From the NCBI RefSeq assembly GCF_011058315.1, contig NZ_CP049298.1:62001-126000 (forward strand): a stretch of 64,000 bases of DNA. The letters are read 5' to 3'. The notes below the pieces were generated by a model. The model searched no databases and was not told where the DNA came from. It worked only from the letters and a program-made list of their open reading frames with translations. This stretch comes from Chryseobacterium sp. POL2. Its GTDB lineage: Bacteria > Bacteroidota > Bacteroidia > Flavobacteriales > Weeksellaceae. The position numbers were made by a program, and so were the translations under genes. Below are positions 53,125 through 59,899 of the stretch, piece after piece (position 1 is the stretch's first letter; the number at the start of each line of letters is the position of its first letter).

Positions 53125-53751
53125 ATGATGAGATTTTTATTATTTAGTCTGCTAATAAGCCTTAATATAGCTTTTGGCCAAAAGTTTAGCAAGGAAGAAC
53201 TTAGCATTATTAGACAAGGAAAAACCACTACAGCTTTGCCAATCTACCAGACGAACGTGGAAGCAGAGCATAAAAGTTTATTAAAAAGTTCGACAGACAT
53301 TCAGGTTTTTGATAAAAATACTGAAATATTGATTAACCGAATGAAGTTATCATTACTCGCTTCTGGCGGGGTTGGTATTGCAGCGCCACAAGTTGGAGTC
53401 AATCGTAATGCTATTTGGGTGCAGCGCTTTGACAAACGAAATTCACCTTTTGAGTATTTTATTAATTCTAAAATTTTATGGAAATCGGAGATTCTTAACT
53501 TTGGTTTGGAAGGTGATTTGTCGATTAAAGACTATAAAAATATGTTTTACAGAAGTCAGGTTATACAAGTGCAATATCAAGATCTGAAAGGAAAAAAATA
53601 TACAGAAATTGTGGAAGGTTTTACAGCAGTTATCTTCCAACACGAAATAGATCATCTTTTCGGTATTTTGATCGAAGATAAAGCCAACTCTGAGACCGAC
53701 TCTACTGTTATAAAAGTCGAAGCTTACAAAAGAATACCTGTACAGAATTAG
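53125..53751 (+). CDS. Exported peptide-deformylase-like protein with an altered metal site
   Basis: 208 residues. The first 18 form a signal peptide (ending AFGQ), unlike cytoplasmic deformylases. Deformylase motif I is present (G82-V-G-I-A-A-P-Q89) and motif III is intact (H173-E-I-D-H177). Motif II reads E129-G-D131-L-S where the metal-ligand Cys of EGCLS should be. The codon is GAT, two changes from a Cys codon, so a read error is unlikely. Asp could still bind a metal; the substrate and activity are unknown. No partner gene. Confidence 0.78.
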   Translation: MMRFLLFSLLISLNIAFGQKFSKEELSIIRQGKTTTALPIYQTNVEAEHKSLLKSSTDIQVFDKNTEILINRMKLSLLASGGVGIAAPQVGVNRNAIWVQRFDKRNSPFEYFINSKILWKSEILNFGLEGDLSIKDYKNMFYRSQVIQVQYQDLKGKKYTEIVEGFTAVIFQHEIDHLFGILIEDKANSETDSTVIKVEAYKRIPVQN

Positions 53752-53808
53752 ATTTTCAGCGAGTTTTTTGTATCTTTCCTAGTGTTTAACCCATAAATAA
53801 AGTAAACT

Positions 53809-54150
53809 ATGAGATTAATAATTAACCTTCTTATCACTGCGGTTTCTGCATTTTTATTGAGTAAAATTTTGTCAGGCGTTCATTTTGAGGACTTTGGATC
53901 CACCATAATTTTTGCTATTGTTTTAGGAATTCTGAATTTGTTAGTACGTCCAATTTTAGCGATTCTGTCATTACCTATTACAATTCTTACATTAGGATTG
54001 TTTTCATTGGTTATCAATGCAGCAATTATTTTGTTATGCGATAATTTTATGGACAGCATGACGGTAGATGGCTTTTGGTGGGCTTTCTTATTTAGTATTT
54101 TACTTTCAATAGTTACCTCTGTTGTTGGTGCGCTTTTCGGGAAAGATTAA
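53809..54150 (+). CDS. Four-helix membrane protein of the phage-holin-IV-like family
   Basis: 113 residues with four hydrophobic helices and almost no loops, matching the family PF04020 (mycobacterial four-TM phage holin). Despite the name, most members are chromosomal and have no shown lytic role. The TATCTTTC near 53771 is a weak -7 box. It is followed by a shared terminator. Confidence 0.8.
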   Translation: MRLIINLLITAVSAFLLSKILSGVHFEDFGSTIIFAIVLGILNLLVRPILAILSLPITILTLGLFSLVINAAIILLCDNFMDSMTVDGFWWAFLFSILLSIVTSVVGALFGKD

Positions 54151-54172
54151 AAGTGATTTTAAATAAGAGCAT

Positions 54173-54203
54173 AAAAAATCCGTAGAATTTCTGCGGATTT
54201 TTT
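54173..54203. terminator. Bidirectional terminator, holin-like gene / permease
   Basis: 10-base arms AAAAAATCCG / CGGATTTTTT with an 11-base loop between convergent genes. Confidence 0.82.
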
Positions 54204-54225
54204 GATTTTTAATTAAAACTAAGAT

Positions 54226-55635
54226 TTACTTTATCGATCTTCTATTAATAATAAAATATATTGGCAAACCTATTAATATTAATCCAAGTCCTGGCCAAGT
54301 ATATTGCGGTTTGTAAATGAATAGTAAAACGCAAAATGAAATTCCTATGATTAAATATAAAATGGGTGTAATTGGATATAACCAAGTTTTGTAGTCGCGT
54401 TGGAGTTCTGGCTTTTTGATGCGAAGATAAATCACGCCAGCCACGGTTAGCATATAAAATAAAACGATAACAAACGAAATCATATCCAACAAATCACCAT
54501 ATTGTCCACTAAGACAGAGCAAACTTGCCCAGATGCCTTGCATCCATAACGCGTTTTCGGGAACTTCAAAACGATTGTTTCTAATAGCTGATTTCAAGAA
54601 AAGCCCGTCCTTGGCCATCGTTTGGAAAACACGTGCGCCAGCCAAAATAATTCCGTTAACACAACCGAATGTTGAGATCATTACCAAAATCGCAACAATG
54701 GCTGTACCCGCGCTACCAAAGATGTTCTCAGCCGAAGCCACTGCGACACGATCATTAGCTGCAAATGCAATCTGATCGCGATCCAAAGTGTTGAGATAGA
54801 CAAGATTAACTAATAGATAAAGTGCCATTACAGAAATGGTTCCGATAATCATAGCGCGAACAATATTTTTGCGAGGATTTTCAATTTCACCTGCCACAAA
54901 GGTTACATTTTCCCAAGCAACAGAACTAAATACGGAGCCAACCATAGCCGCAGCAATGCCTCCAAGAACTGTTGTTCCAGAAATACTGAGCCAACTAACA
55001 GTTTGTTTTTGACCATTAACTTCGATACCGAAATTTTGAAAAGCCTCCCATCCAAACTGAAAGTTATTTGCAAATTGAGAATGTTCCACAAGAACAAAAC
55101 CTAAAATAATAAGCCCTAAAAGTGCAATAATTTTTGAAGATGTAAATATATTCTGTAGCAACTTACCACTTTGGACGCCTCGTGTGTTGATAAAAGTTAA
55201 AACCAAAATCACCAATATTGCTAAAAGCTGTATCCATGTTATTTTGAAAGTTCCACTTTGGAGGAGTGGCGCAGCATTGTTAAGACTTGGGATGAGGTAA
55301 GCGGTAAACTTACCAAAAGCAACAGCTACTGCGGCAATTGTGCCTGTTTGTATAACACTGAACATGCCCCAACCATAAAGAAAACCCATCATTTTTCCAT
55401 AGATTTCGGTGATGTAAGTGTACTGCCCACCAGCTTTCGGAAACAATGCGGAAAGCTCGCCATAGCTAATGGCTGCGGCAACGGTCATAAGAGCGGTAAT
55501 GAGCCATACGACAATCAGCCAATATCCCGAACCTAAATTGCGCATAATATCCGCACTCACAATAAAAATTCCGCTGCCAATCATAGATCCCATAACAATC
55601 ATTACAGCATCCCAAAGTTTAAGCTTTTTCTTCAT
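54226..55635 (-). CDS. Amino acid permease (APC superfamily)
   Basis: 469 residues with 12 predicted membrane helices. The first helix has the substrate-binding GSMIGSGIF motif of the LAT/APC group, and helix VI region holds SVFSSVAWENVTFVAGEIENP. It would import or exchange amino acids; the substrate is not decided. A TATATTTG box lies 14 bases upstream (55657-55650, minus). Confidence 0.88.
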   Translation of the reverse strand: MKKKLKLWDAVMIVMGSMIGSGIFIVSADIMRNLGSGYWLIVVWLITALMTVAAAISYGELSALFPKAGGQYTYITEIYGKMMGFLYGWGMFSVIQTGTIAAVAVAFGKFTAYLIPSLNNAAPLLQSGTFKITWIQLLAILVILVLTFINTRGVQSGKLLQNIFTSSKIIALLGLIILGFVLVEHSQFANNFQFGWEAFQNFGIEVNGQKQTVSWLSISGTTVLGGIAAAMVGSVFSSVAWENVTFVAGEIENPRKNIVRAMIIGTISVMALYLLVNLVYLNTLDRDQIAFAANDRVAVASAENIFGSAGTAIVAILVMISTFGCVNGIILAGARVFQTMAKDGLFLKSAIRNNRFEVPENALWMQGIWASLLCLSGQYGDLLDMISFVIVLFYMLTVAGVIYLRIKKPELQRDYKTWLYPITPILYLIIGISFCVLLFIYKPQYTWPGLGLILIGLPIYFIINRRSIK

Positions 55636-55649
55636 AGTTTAATTTGTAC

Positions 55650-55657
55650 CAAATATA
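55650..55657 (-). promoter_or_regulatory. -7 box of the permease gene
   Basis: The minus strand reads TATATTTG, 14 bases before the ATG at 55635. Confidence 0.45.
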
Positions 55658-55798
55658 TAAAACTGTTAAAAATAATTAATAAAAAATGATAAAAATACAA
55701 TTTGTTTGGTTAAAATATAAAGCTATGCTATTAATAATGAATTCTGGAAACTTGAATATTTTTAACTTTAATTAATAGGTTGCCTTACGAATAAGCTC

Positions 55799-55806
55799 TA
55801 AATTTG
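55799..55806 (+). promoter_or_regulatory. -7 box of the HAD-like gene
   Basis: TAAATTTG, 21 bases before the ATG at 55828. Confidence 0.4.
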
Positions 55807-55827
55807 TTTAAATCAATAAAAAATTAA

Positions 55828-56229
55828 ATGGAATTAGAATACAAAGATCACCTAAGTCCCGTCTTAAAAGATGGTGTGAAGAATTACCTTATTGATATCG
55901 ATGGTACTATTACCGAAGATGTCCCGAACGAAGAGCCAGAGCGTATGTCCACTTGTGAGCCTTTTGCCGATGCCTTGGAAACGATTAATCGTTGGTATGA
56001 CGAAGGCCACCAGATTTGTTTTTTTACTTCCAGAACCGAGGATTTGAAAGCCATTACAGAAGAATGGCTGAATCGCCATGGTTTCAAATACCATAGTATT
56101 TTGTGTGGAAAACCGCGTGGTGGCAACTATCATTGGATTGACAATCACCTTGTTAAGGCTACGCGTTATCGAGGCAAATTCACAGATTTGGTGGAGAAAA
56201 ATGTTAAAATTCAAGTTTTTAAAGATTAA
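55828..56229 (+). CDS. Small HAD-like phosphatase
   Basis: 133 residues. HAD motif I is YLIDIDGT (nucleophile Asp), motif II FFTSRTED, and a late HWIDNHL takes the place of the acidic motif. It is shorter than most HAD enzymes because the cap domain is absent. In databases such proteins carry the name phosphoheptose isomerase, but the visible fold is HAD, so the name is doubtful. The GC-containing repeat element at 56251 follows. Confidence 0.75.
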   Translation: MELEYKDHLSPVLKDGVKNYLIDIDGTITEDVPNEEPERMSTCEPFADALETINRWYDEGHQICFFTSRTEDLKAITEEWLNRHGFKYHSILCGKPRGGNYHWIDNHLVKATRYRGKFTDLVEKNVKIQVFKD

Positions 56230-56250
56230 ATTCCCAATTGATAACCTAAG

Positions 56251-56355
56251 TTTTAGCCCCGATTGAACGGCATGTCTGAGCTCATCTTTTTTGAAAGGGA
56301 AAGTTGTGGCGAAAGATAGCGAGTAGTGAAAGCGGGAAAAAGCTTCTAAAAAAAA
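56251..56355 (+). repeat. GC-containing intergenic repeat element, copy 2
   Basis: Starts with AGCCCCGATTGAACGGCAT, then a T run, AGTTGTGGCGAAAGATAGCG, GAAAGCGGGAAAAAGC and an A run. The order of blocks matches the minus-strand element at 10694-10852, and the two are of the same type though quite diverged. It sits in the space before serA. Confidence 0.6.
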
Positions 56356-56366
56356 TATGTATTTAT

Positions 56367-57323
56367 ATGAAAATTTTAGCAAATGACGGTTTGACCAAAA
56401 GTGGTGTAGATGCCCTTACAGAGAAAGGTTATACCGTTATTACCAACAAAGTTCCCCAGGAAGAATTAACGGATTACATTAATCGTGAAGCTATTAAAGT
56501 TCTTTTGGTACGCAGTGCAACTAAAGTAAGAAAAGATATGATTGATGCGTGTCCAGGTTTGGAAATTGTTGGGCGCGGTGGTGTTGGTATGGATAATATT
56601 GATGTGGAATATGCTCGTGAAAAAGGCATACATGTAATTAATACACCTTCGGCATCGTCGGAGTCGGTTGCAGAGTTGGTGTTTGCTCATCTTTTTGCAG
56701 GATGTCGATTTTTGCAAGAATCAAATCGTGCTATGCCAATGGAAGGACAGACGACTTTTAATGCCTTGAAAAAATCCTATGAAAAAGGCATCGAACTTCG
56801 TGGAAAGACCATTGGTATCGTTGGTATTGGACGCATAGGTCAGGAAGTTGCACGGATTGCGCTAGGACTTGGGATGAAGGTGATAGCTTCTGATACCCGA
56901 ATCGGAAAAGCGAGTGTCCGTGTGGATTTTTATAATAAACAATTCATAAATGTTGAAATAGAAACCGAACCTTTGGAAGATTTGATAAAACATGCGGATT
57001 TTGTAACCTTACATGTGCCAGCGCAAGATGGCGCTATTATCGGTGCAAGAGAAATCGAAATGATGAAATATGGCGCCGCGATTGTTAATTGCGCGCGTGG
57101 TGGCGTGGTGGACGAAGTCGCGCTGATTAAAGCTCTAGATTCTGGCAAGTTGGCATTCGCAGGTCTTGATGTTTTTGAGAACGAACCGACTCCTTCGGAA
57201 GAAATTCTTAAACATCCTAAAATATCATTGACACCACATACAGGTGCTGCAACGCTGGAAGCGCAAGATAGGATAGGTACAAGTCTAGCAAAACAAATTG
57301 ATAGTATATTCCATGCACAATAA
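56367..57323 (+). CDS. serA: D-3-phosphoglycerate dehydrogenase-like enzyme
   Basis: 318 residues from the ATG at 56367; the earlier in-frame start at 56304 lies in the repeat element. D-isomer 2-hydroxyacid dehydrogenase: GKTIGIVGIGRIGQEVA binds NAD, and the catalytic Arg-Glu-His are in CARGGVVDE, FENEPTP and LTPHTGAAT. It lacks the C-terminal ACT domain, as do other short phosphoglycerate dehydrogenases. Serine synthesis is the likely role, but other 2-hydroxyacids are possible. A terminator follows. Confidence 0.85.
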   Translation: MKILANDGLTKSGVDALTEKGYTVITNKVPQEELTDYINREAIKVLLVRSATKVRKDMIDACPGLEIVGRGGVGMDNIDVEYAREKGIHVINTPSASSESVAELVFAHLFAGCRFLQESNRAMPMEGQTTFNALKKSYEKGIELRGKTIGIVGIGRIGQEVARIALGLGMKVIASDTRIGKASVRVDFYNKQFINVEIETEPLEDLIKHADFVTLHVPAQDGAIIGAREIEMMKYGAAIVNCARGGVVDEVALIKALDSGKLAFAGLDVFENEPTPSEEILKHPKISLTPHTGAATLEAQDRIGTSLAKQIDSIFHAQ

Positions 57324-57330
57324 GATAATC

Positions 57331-57361
57331 AAAACTCAGTTTTCGAACTGAGTTTTTTGTT
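57331..57361 (+). terminator. Terminator of serA
   Basis: 11-base perfect arms AAAACTCAGTT / AACTGAGTTTT, loop TTCG, then TTTGTTTTTT-like sequence. Confidence 0.85.
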
Positions 57362-57383
57362 TTTTGGAATTGGGAATATTGTT

Positions 57384-57391
57384 TATTTTTG
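57384..57391 (+). promoter_or_regulatory. -7 box of ansA, 4 bases before ATG
   Basis: TATTTTTG, then AGCC, then the ATG at 57396. The nearest TTG is 17 bases upstream. Confidence 0.5.
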
Positions 57392-57395
57392 AGCC

Positions 57396-58418
57396 ATGAA
57401 AAGAAAAGTGCTTATCATCTACACAGGCGGTACCATTGGTATGGAAAAAGATTATAAAACGGGAAGTTTGGTACCTTTTGATTTTTCAAATATTTTTAAA
57501 CGAATGCCAGAAATGAACCTTATGGAATGTGAGGTTTCTGTGAAATCTTTTGATTATCCCGTGGACTCGTCCGACATGGGACCGAAACAATGGCAAGGCA
57601 TTGCGAAAATTATTAAAGAAAATTATGAAACTTTTGATGGTTTCGTTATTCTGCACGGGACAGATACCATGTCTTACACCGCATCAGCGCTTAGTTTTAT
57701 GCTTCGGAATCTTAACAAACCTGTTGTATTGACGGGATCACAATTGCCTATTGGGGATTTGAGAACGGATGCCAAAGAAAATCTTTTGACGAGTCTTTAT
57801 TACGCCAGCCTATACGAAGATGATGAAGCCGTAATTCGTGAAGTGACGCTTTATTTCGAATATAAATTATTGCGTGGCAACCGAAGTTTAAAAGTTTCCG
57901 CGGAATATTTTGATGCCTATCAAAGTCCAAATTATTCGATATTGGGACAATCTGGCGTCCATTTGAATATTGATAAAGAAAGTTTGCTAAAACCTAAAAA
58001 TACTGATTTTGAAATCGATTTGCATCTCGATGAAAATGTATTGTTTTGGCGTATTTTTCCAGGAATGAATTTTGATTTTTTACTTGAGGTAACTTCTGTT
58101 AAAGTTATCATTCTTCAGGTTTTTGGGTCGGGAACGATTTTTAATAACGAAAAAACAGCGCGTGTTTTGGAAGAATTGCGCAACAGAAATGTTGAGATTG
58201 TCGTTATCAGCCAATGTGTTTCTGGTGGAATTAGTTTTGGAAAATATAGCAATAGCAACATTTTTAGTCAGGTTGGTGCTATTAATGGAAAAGATATGAC
58301 TGCGGAAGCTGCGATTACCAAAGCCATGCATCTGCTTAATAACCCTTATTATCCGGGAGGTTTTGCAAGTAATTTTAATAAGGATTTGTGTGGCGAAGTA
58401 AGCAAAGATTTTCACTGA
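57396..58418 (+). CDS. ansA: Type I L-asparaginase
   Basis: 340 residues, no signal peptide, as in the cytoplasmic type I enzyme. The two nucleophile motifs are seen: IYTGGTIGM (first Thr) near residue 10 and ILHGTDTMSYTA (second Thr and Asp) near 90. It hydrolyses asparagine to aspartate and ammonia. The mRNA may be leaderless. A tRNA-Ser gene follows 47 bases later. Confidence 0.92.
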   Translation: MKRKVLIIYTGGTIGMEKDYKTGSLVPFDFSNIFKRMPEMNLMECEVSVKSFDYPVDSSDMGPKQWQGIAKIIKENYETFDGFVILHGTDTMSYTASALSFMLRNLNKPVVLTGSQLPIGDLRTDAKENLLTSLYYASLYEDDEAVIREVTLYFEYKLLRGNRSLKVSAEYFDAYQSPNYSILGQSGVHLNIDKESLLKPKNTDFEIDLHLDENVLFWRIFPGMNFDFLLEVTSVKVIILQVFGSGTIFNNEKTARVLEELRNRNVEIVVISQCVSGGISFGKYSNSNIFSQVGAINGKDMTAEAAITKAMHLLNNPYYPGGFASNFNKDLCGEVSKDFH

Positions 58419-58446
58419 AAAGATTAGTAGACTTCAAATATTTGTC

Positions 58447-58454
58447 TATATTTG
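58447..58454 (+). promoter_or_regulatory. -7 box of tRNA-Ser
   Basis: TATATTTG, followed by CAAACTGAAA and the tRNA 11 bases later. The stretch CTATATTTGCAAAC is shared with the tRNA-Arg promoter. Confidence 0.6.
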
Positions 58455-58465
58455 CAAACTGAAAA

Positions 58466-58552
58466 AGAGAGGTGTCCGAGTGGTTGAAGGAGCTAGCCTG
58501 GAAAGTTAGTATAGGGGTAACTCTATCGAGGGTTCGAATCCCTTCCTCTCTG
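58466..58552 (+). tRNA. tRNA-Ser (anticodon GGA)
   Basis: An 87-base cloverleaf with a long variable arm. Acceptor AGAGAGG pairs with CCTCTCT (discriminator G); anticodon arm CTAGC-CTGGAAA-GTTAG gives GGA; variable arm with TATAGGGGTAACTCTATC; T arm GAGGG-TTCGAAT-CCCTT with one G-U and one weak pair. CCA is not encoded. Foreign-looking genes begin downstream of its 3' end. Confidence 0.95.
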
Positions 58553-58601
58553 CAATATCGACTGATTATCAATGGTTTATGATAATTACAGCCAAAAATA
58601 C

Positions 58602-58630
58602 AGCCAAAACTTATCAAGTTTTGGCTTTTT
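58602..58630 (+). terminator. Terminator after tRNA-Ser
   Basis: 11-base perfect arms AGCCAAAACTT / AAGTTTTGGCT with loop ATC, then TTTTTG. The left arm is part of a direct repeat TACAGCCAAAA at 58588-58598 and 58600-58609. Confidence 0.8.
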
Positions 58631-58699
58631 GTTTTTTATGAGATTGTTTGATACTCAAAAGAAGATATAACGTAAAATACTAAATGTATCAAATTTTTA

Positions 58700-59899
58700 C
58701 TACTTTAATACAACCTGCATTTTACCAATATCATATTTATAATTCACGATATTACCATTCATAAACAAATCGATTACTGTATTTATTTCCTCTAAAGGAA
58801 CAGAAAACCATTCTCTGGGAATGTATCGATTGTCTTGTTTATCATACAAATCAATATTCAAACAAGCTTCAGCAAAGAAACGATGAATTAGATTTTCAAA
58901 TTGATGAATATTGAGATTGTAACAAGCAAAAGAATCTACAATTTCTACATCAGCAAAAAGATAAGTAGCTTCTTTCTTCGCATTCTTTATTCTTTCTTTC
59001 ACTGGTAATTTAGAAAATCCAATTTTATAAAGATTGCGAATGTTTTGGATTTCTTTATTTTCTGATTTCGATTTTAAAATATAAATCCAACCACTTTCAA
59101 CATCTTCTTCTTTTACAATTCCAGCATTTTCAAATAATTGCTTTTCGATATTCTCATCAGGATTGGTAATCAGCTTACCATTCTTTTGAATAGCTTTACC
59201 CAAGGAACGAAACAGCATATTGGAAATGGTTGCATTCTCAAATATCGTTACAGTACGACCTTCCAATCTCATTCTGTCACCTGATTTATTTTCTCGAAGT
59301 ACCTTTTCTGCTTTGGAAACTTTCAAATAACAAAGTAAACCATCTACTAAATAGAAATTGCCTTCCATCAAATTATCTTCAGCATTTTTAAATTCTAAAA
59401 ATTTACGCTTGCCTTCTTTTAATTCACGATGGACTTGCCTGAACATCAGATCATATCTAGCGAATTCCGCTTCCGACATCGATTGCCTTTGTGCAACATA
59501 ATCTGCTTTATCACGACTTCCGCTTTTGGGCGTATGTTTAAATTCAAAAATAGATGTATCTCCGCCGTTATCTAACAATCCTAAATCATCATCATTTAAG
59601 ATATCGTCCAAACTTTCTATTTTCGTTTCAATTTTGCCAAGCAGGTTATGGCGGTCGAAAGTTTTCAAAAACGCTTTTCTATTTTCATTGGCTTTAAATT
59701 CCTTCAAGCGTGAAAACAGTGCATATTCTGACATGGACGCTTGCTTTGGTTCGCGTTTGTTTTTCTCAAAAAAATCGTTTATTTCTTCAAAAGATTCAAT
59801 AAGACGATCTTCATCTGTTTTGATTTCAGATTTTTGAATTTTAGCATCTAAAAGTCCAAATTCATCATCATTTAAAATATCATCTAGACTCTTAGCCAT
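58700..59899 (-). CDS. GIY-YIG (T5orf172-type) nuclease with repeated acidic motif
   Basis: 399 residues. A catalytic GIY-YIG domain near the C-terminus (about 268-385): WIYILKS, YKIGFS, an Arg at about 303, Glu335 in HQFENLIHRFF and the closing REWFSVP. This matches the T5orf172/Mug113 type, which cuts DNA. The N-terminal half is unusual: SLDDILNDDEFGLLD (residues 4-18) is repeated as SLDDILNDDDLGLLD (96-110). The two acidic copies frame a basic helical part. The gene overlaps the end of the helicase gene by 8 bases, so the two proteins are coupled in translation. Role inferred: nuclease partner of the helicase. Confidence 0.82.
   Translation of the reverse strand: MAKSLDDILNDDEFGLLDAKIQKSEIKTDEDRLIESFEEINDFFEKNKREPKQASMSEYALFSRLKEFKANENRKAFLKTFDRHNLLGKIETKIESLDDILNDDDLGLLDNGGDTSIFEFKHTPKSGSRDKADYVAQRQSMSEAEFARYDLMFRQVHRELKEGKRKFLEFKNAEDNLMEGNFYLVDGLLCYLKVSKAEKVLRENKSGDRMRLEGRTVTIFENATISNMLFRSLGKAIQKNGKLITNPDENIEKQLFENAGIVKEEDVESGWIYILKSKSENKEIQNIRNLYKIGFSKLPVKERIKNAKKEATYLFADVEIVDSFACYNLNIHQFENLIHRFFAEACLNIDLYDKQDNRYIPREWFSVPLEEINTVIDLFMNGNIVNYKYDIGKMQVVLK

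Noticed and set aside
53809-54150. Prophage holin and hence a prophage
   Set aside because: No other phage gene (terminase, capsid, lysin) lies around it. The family is common on chromosomes.
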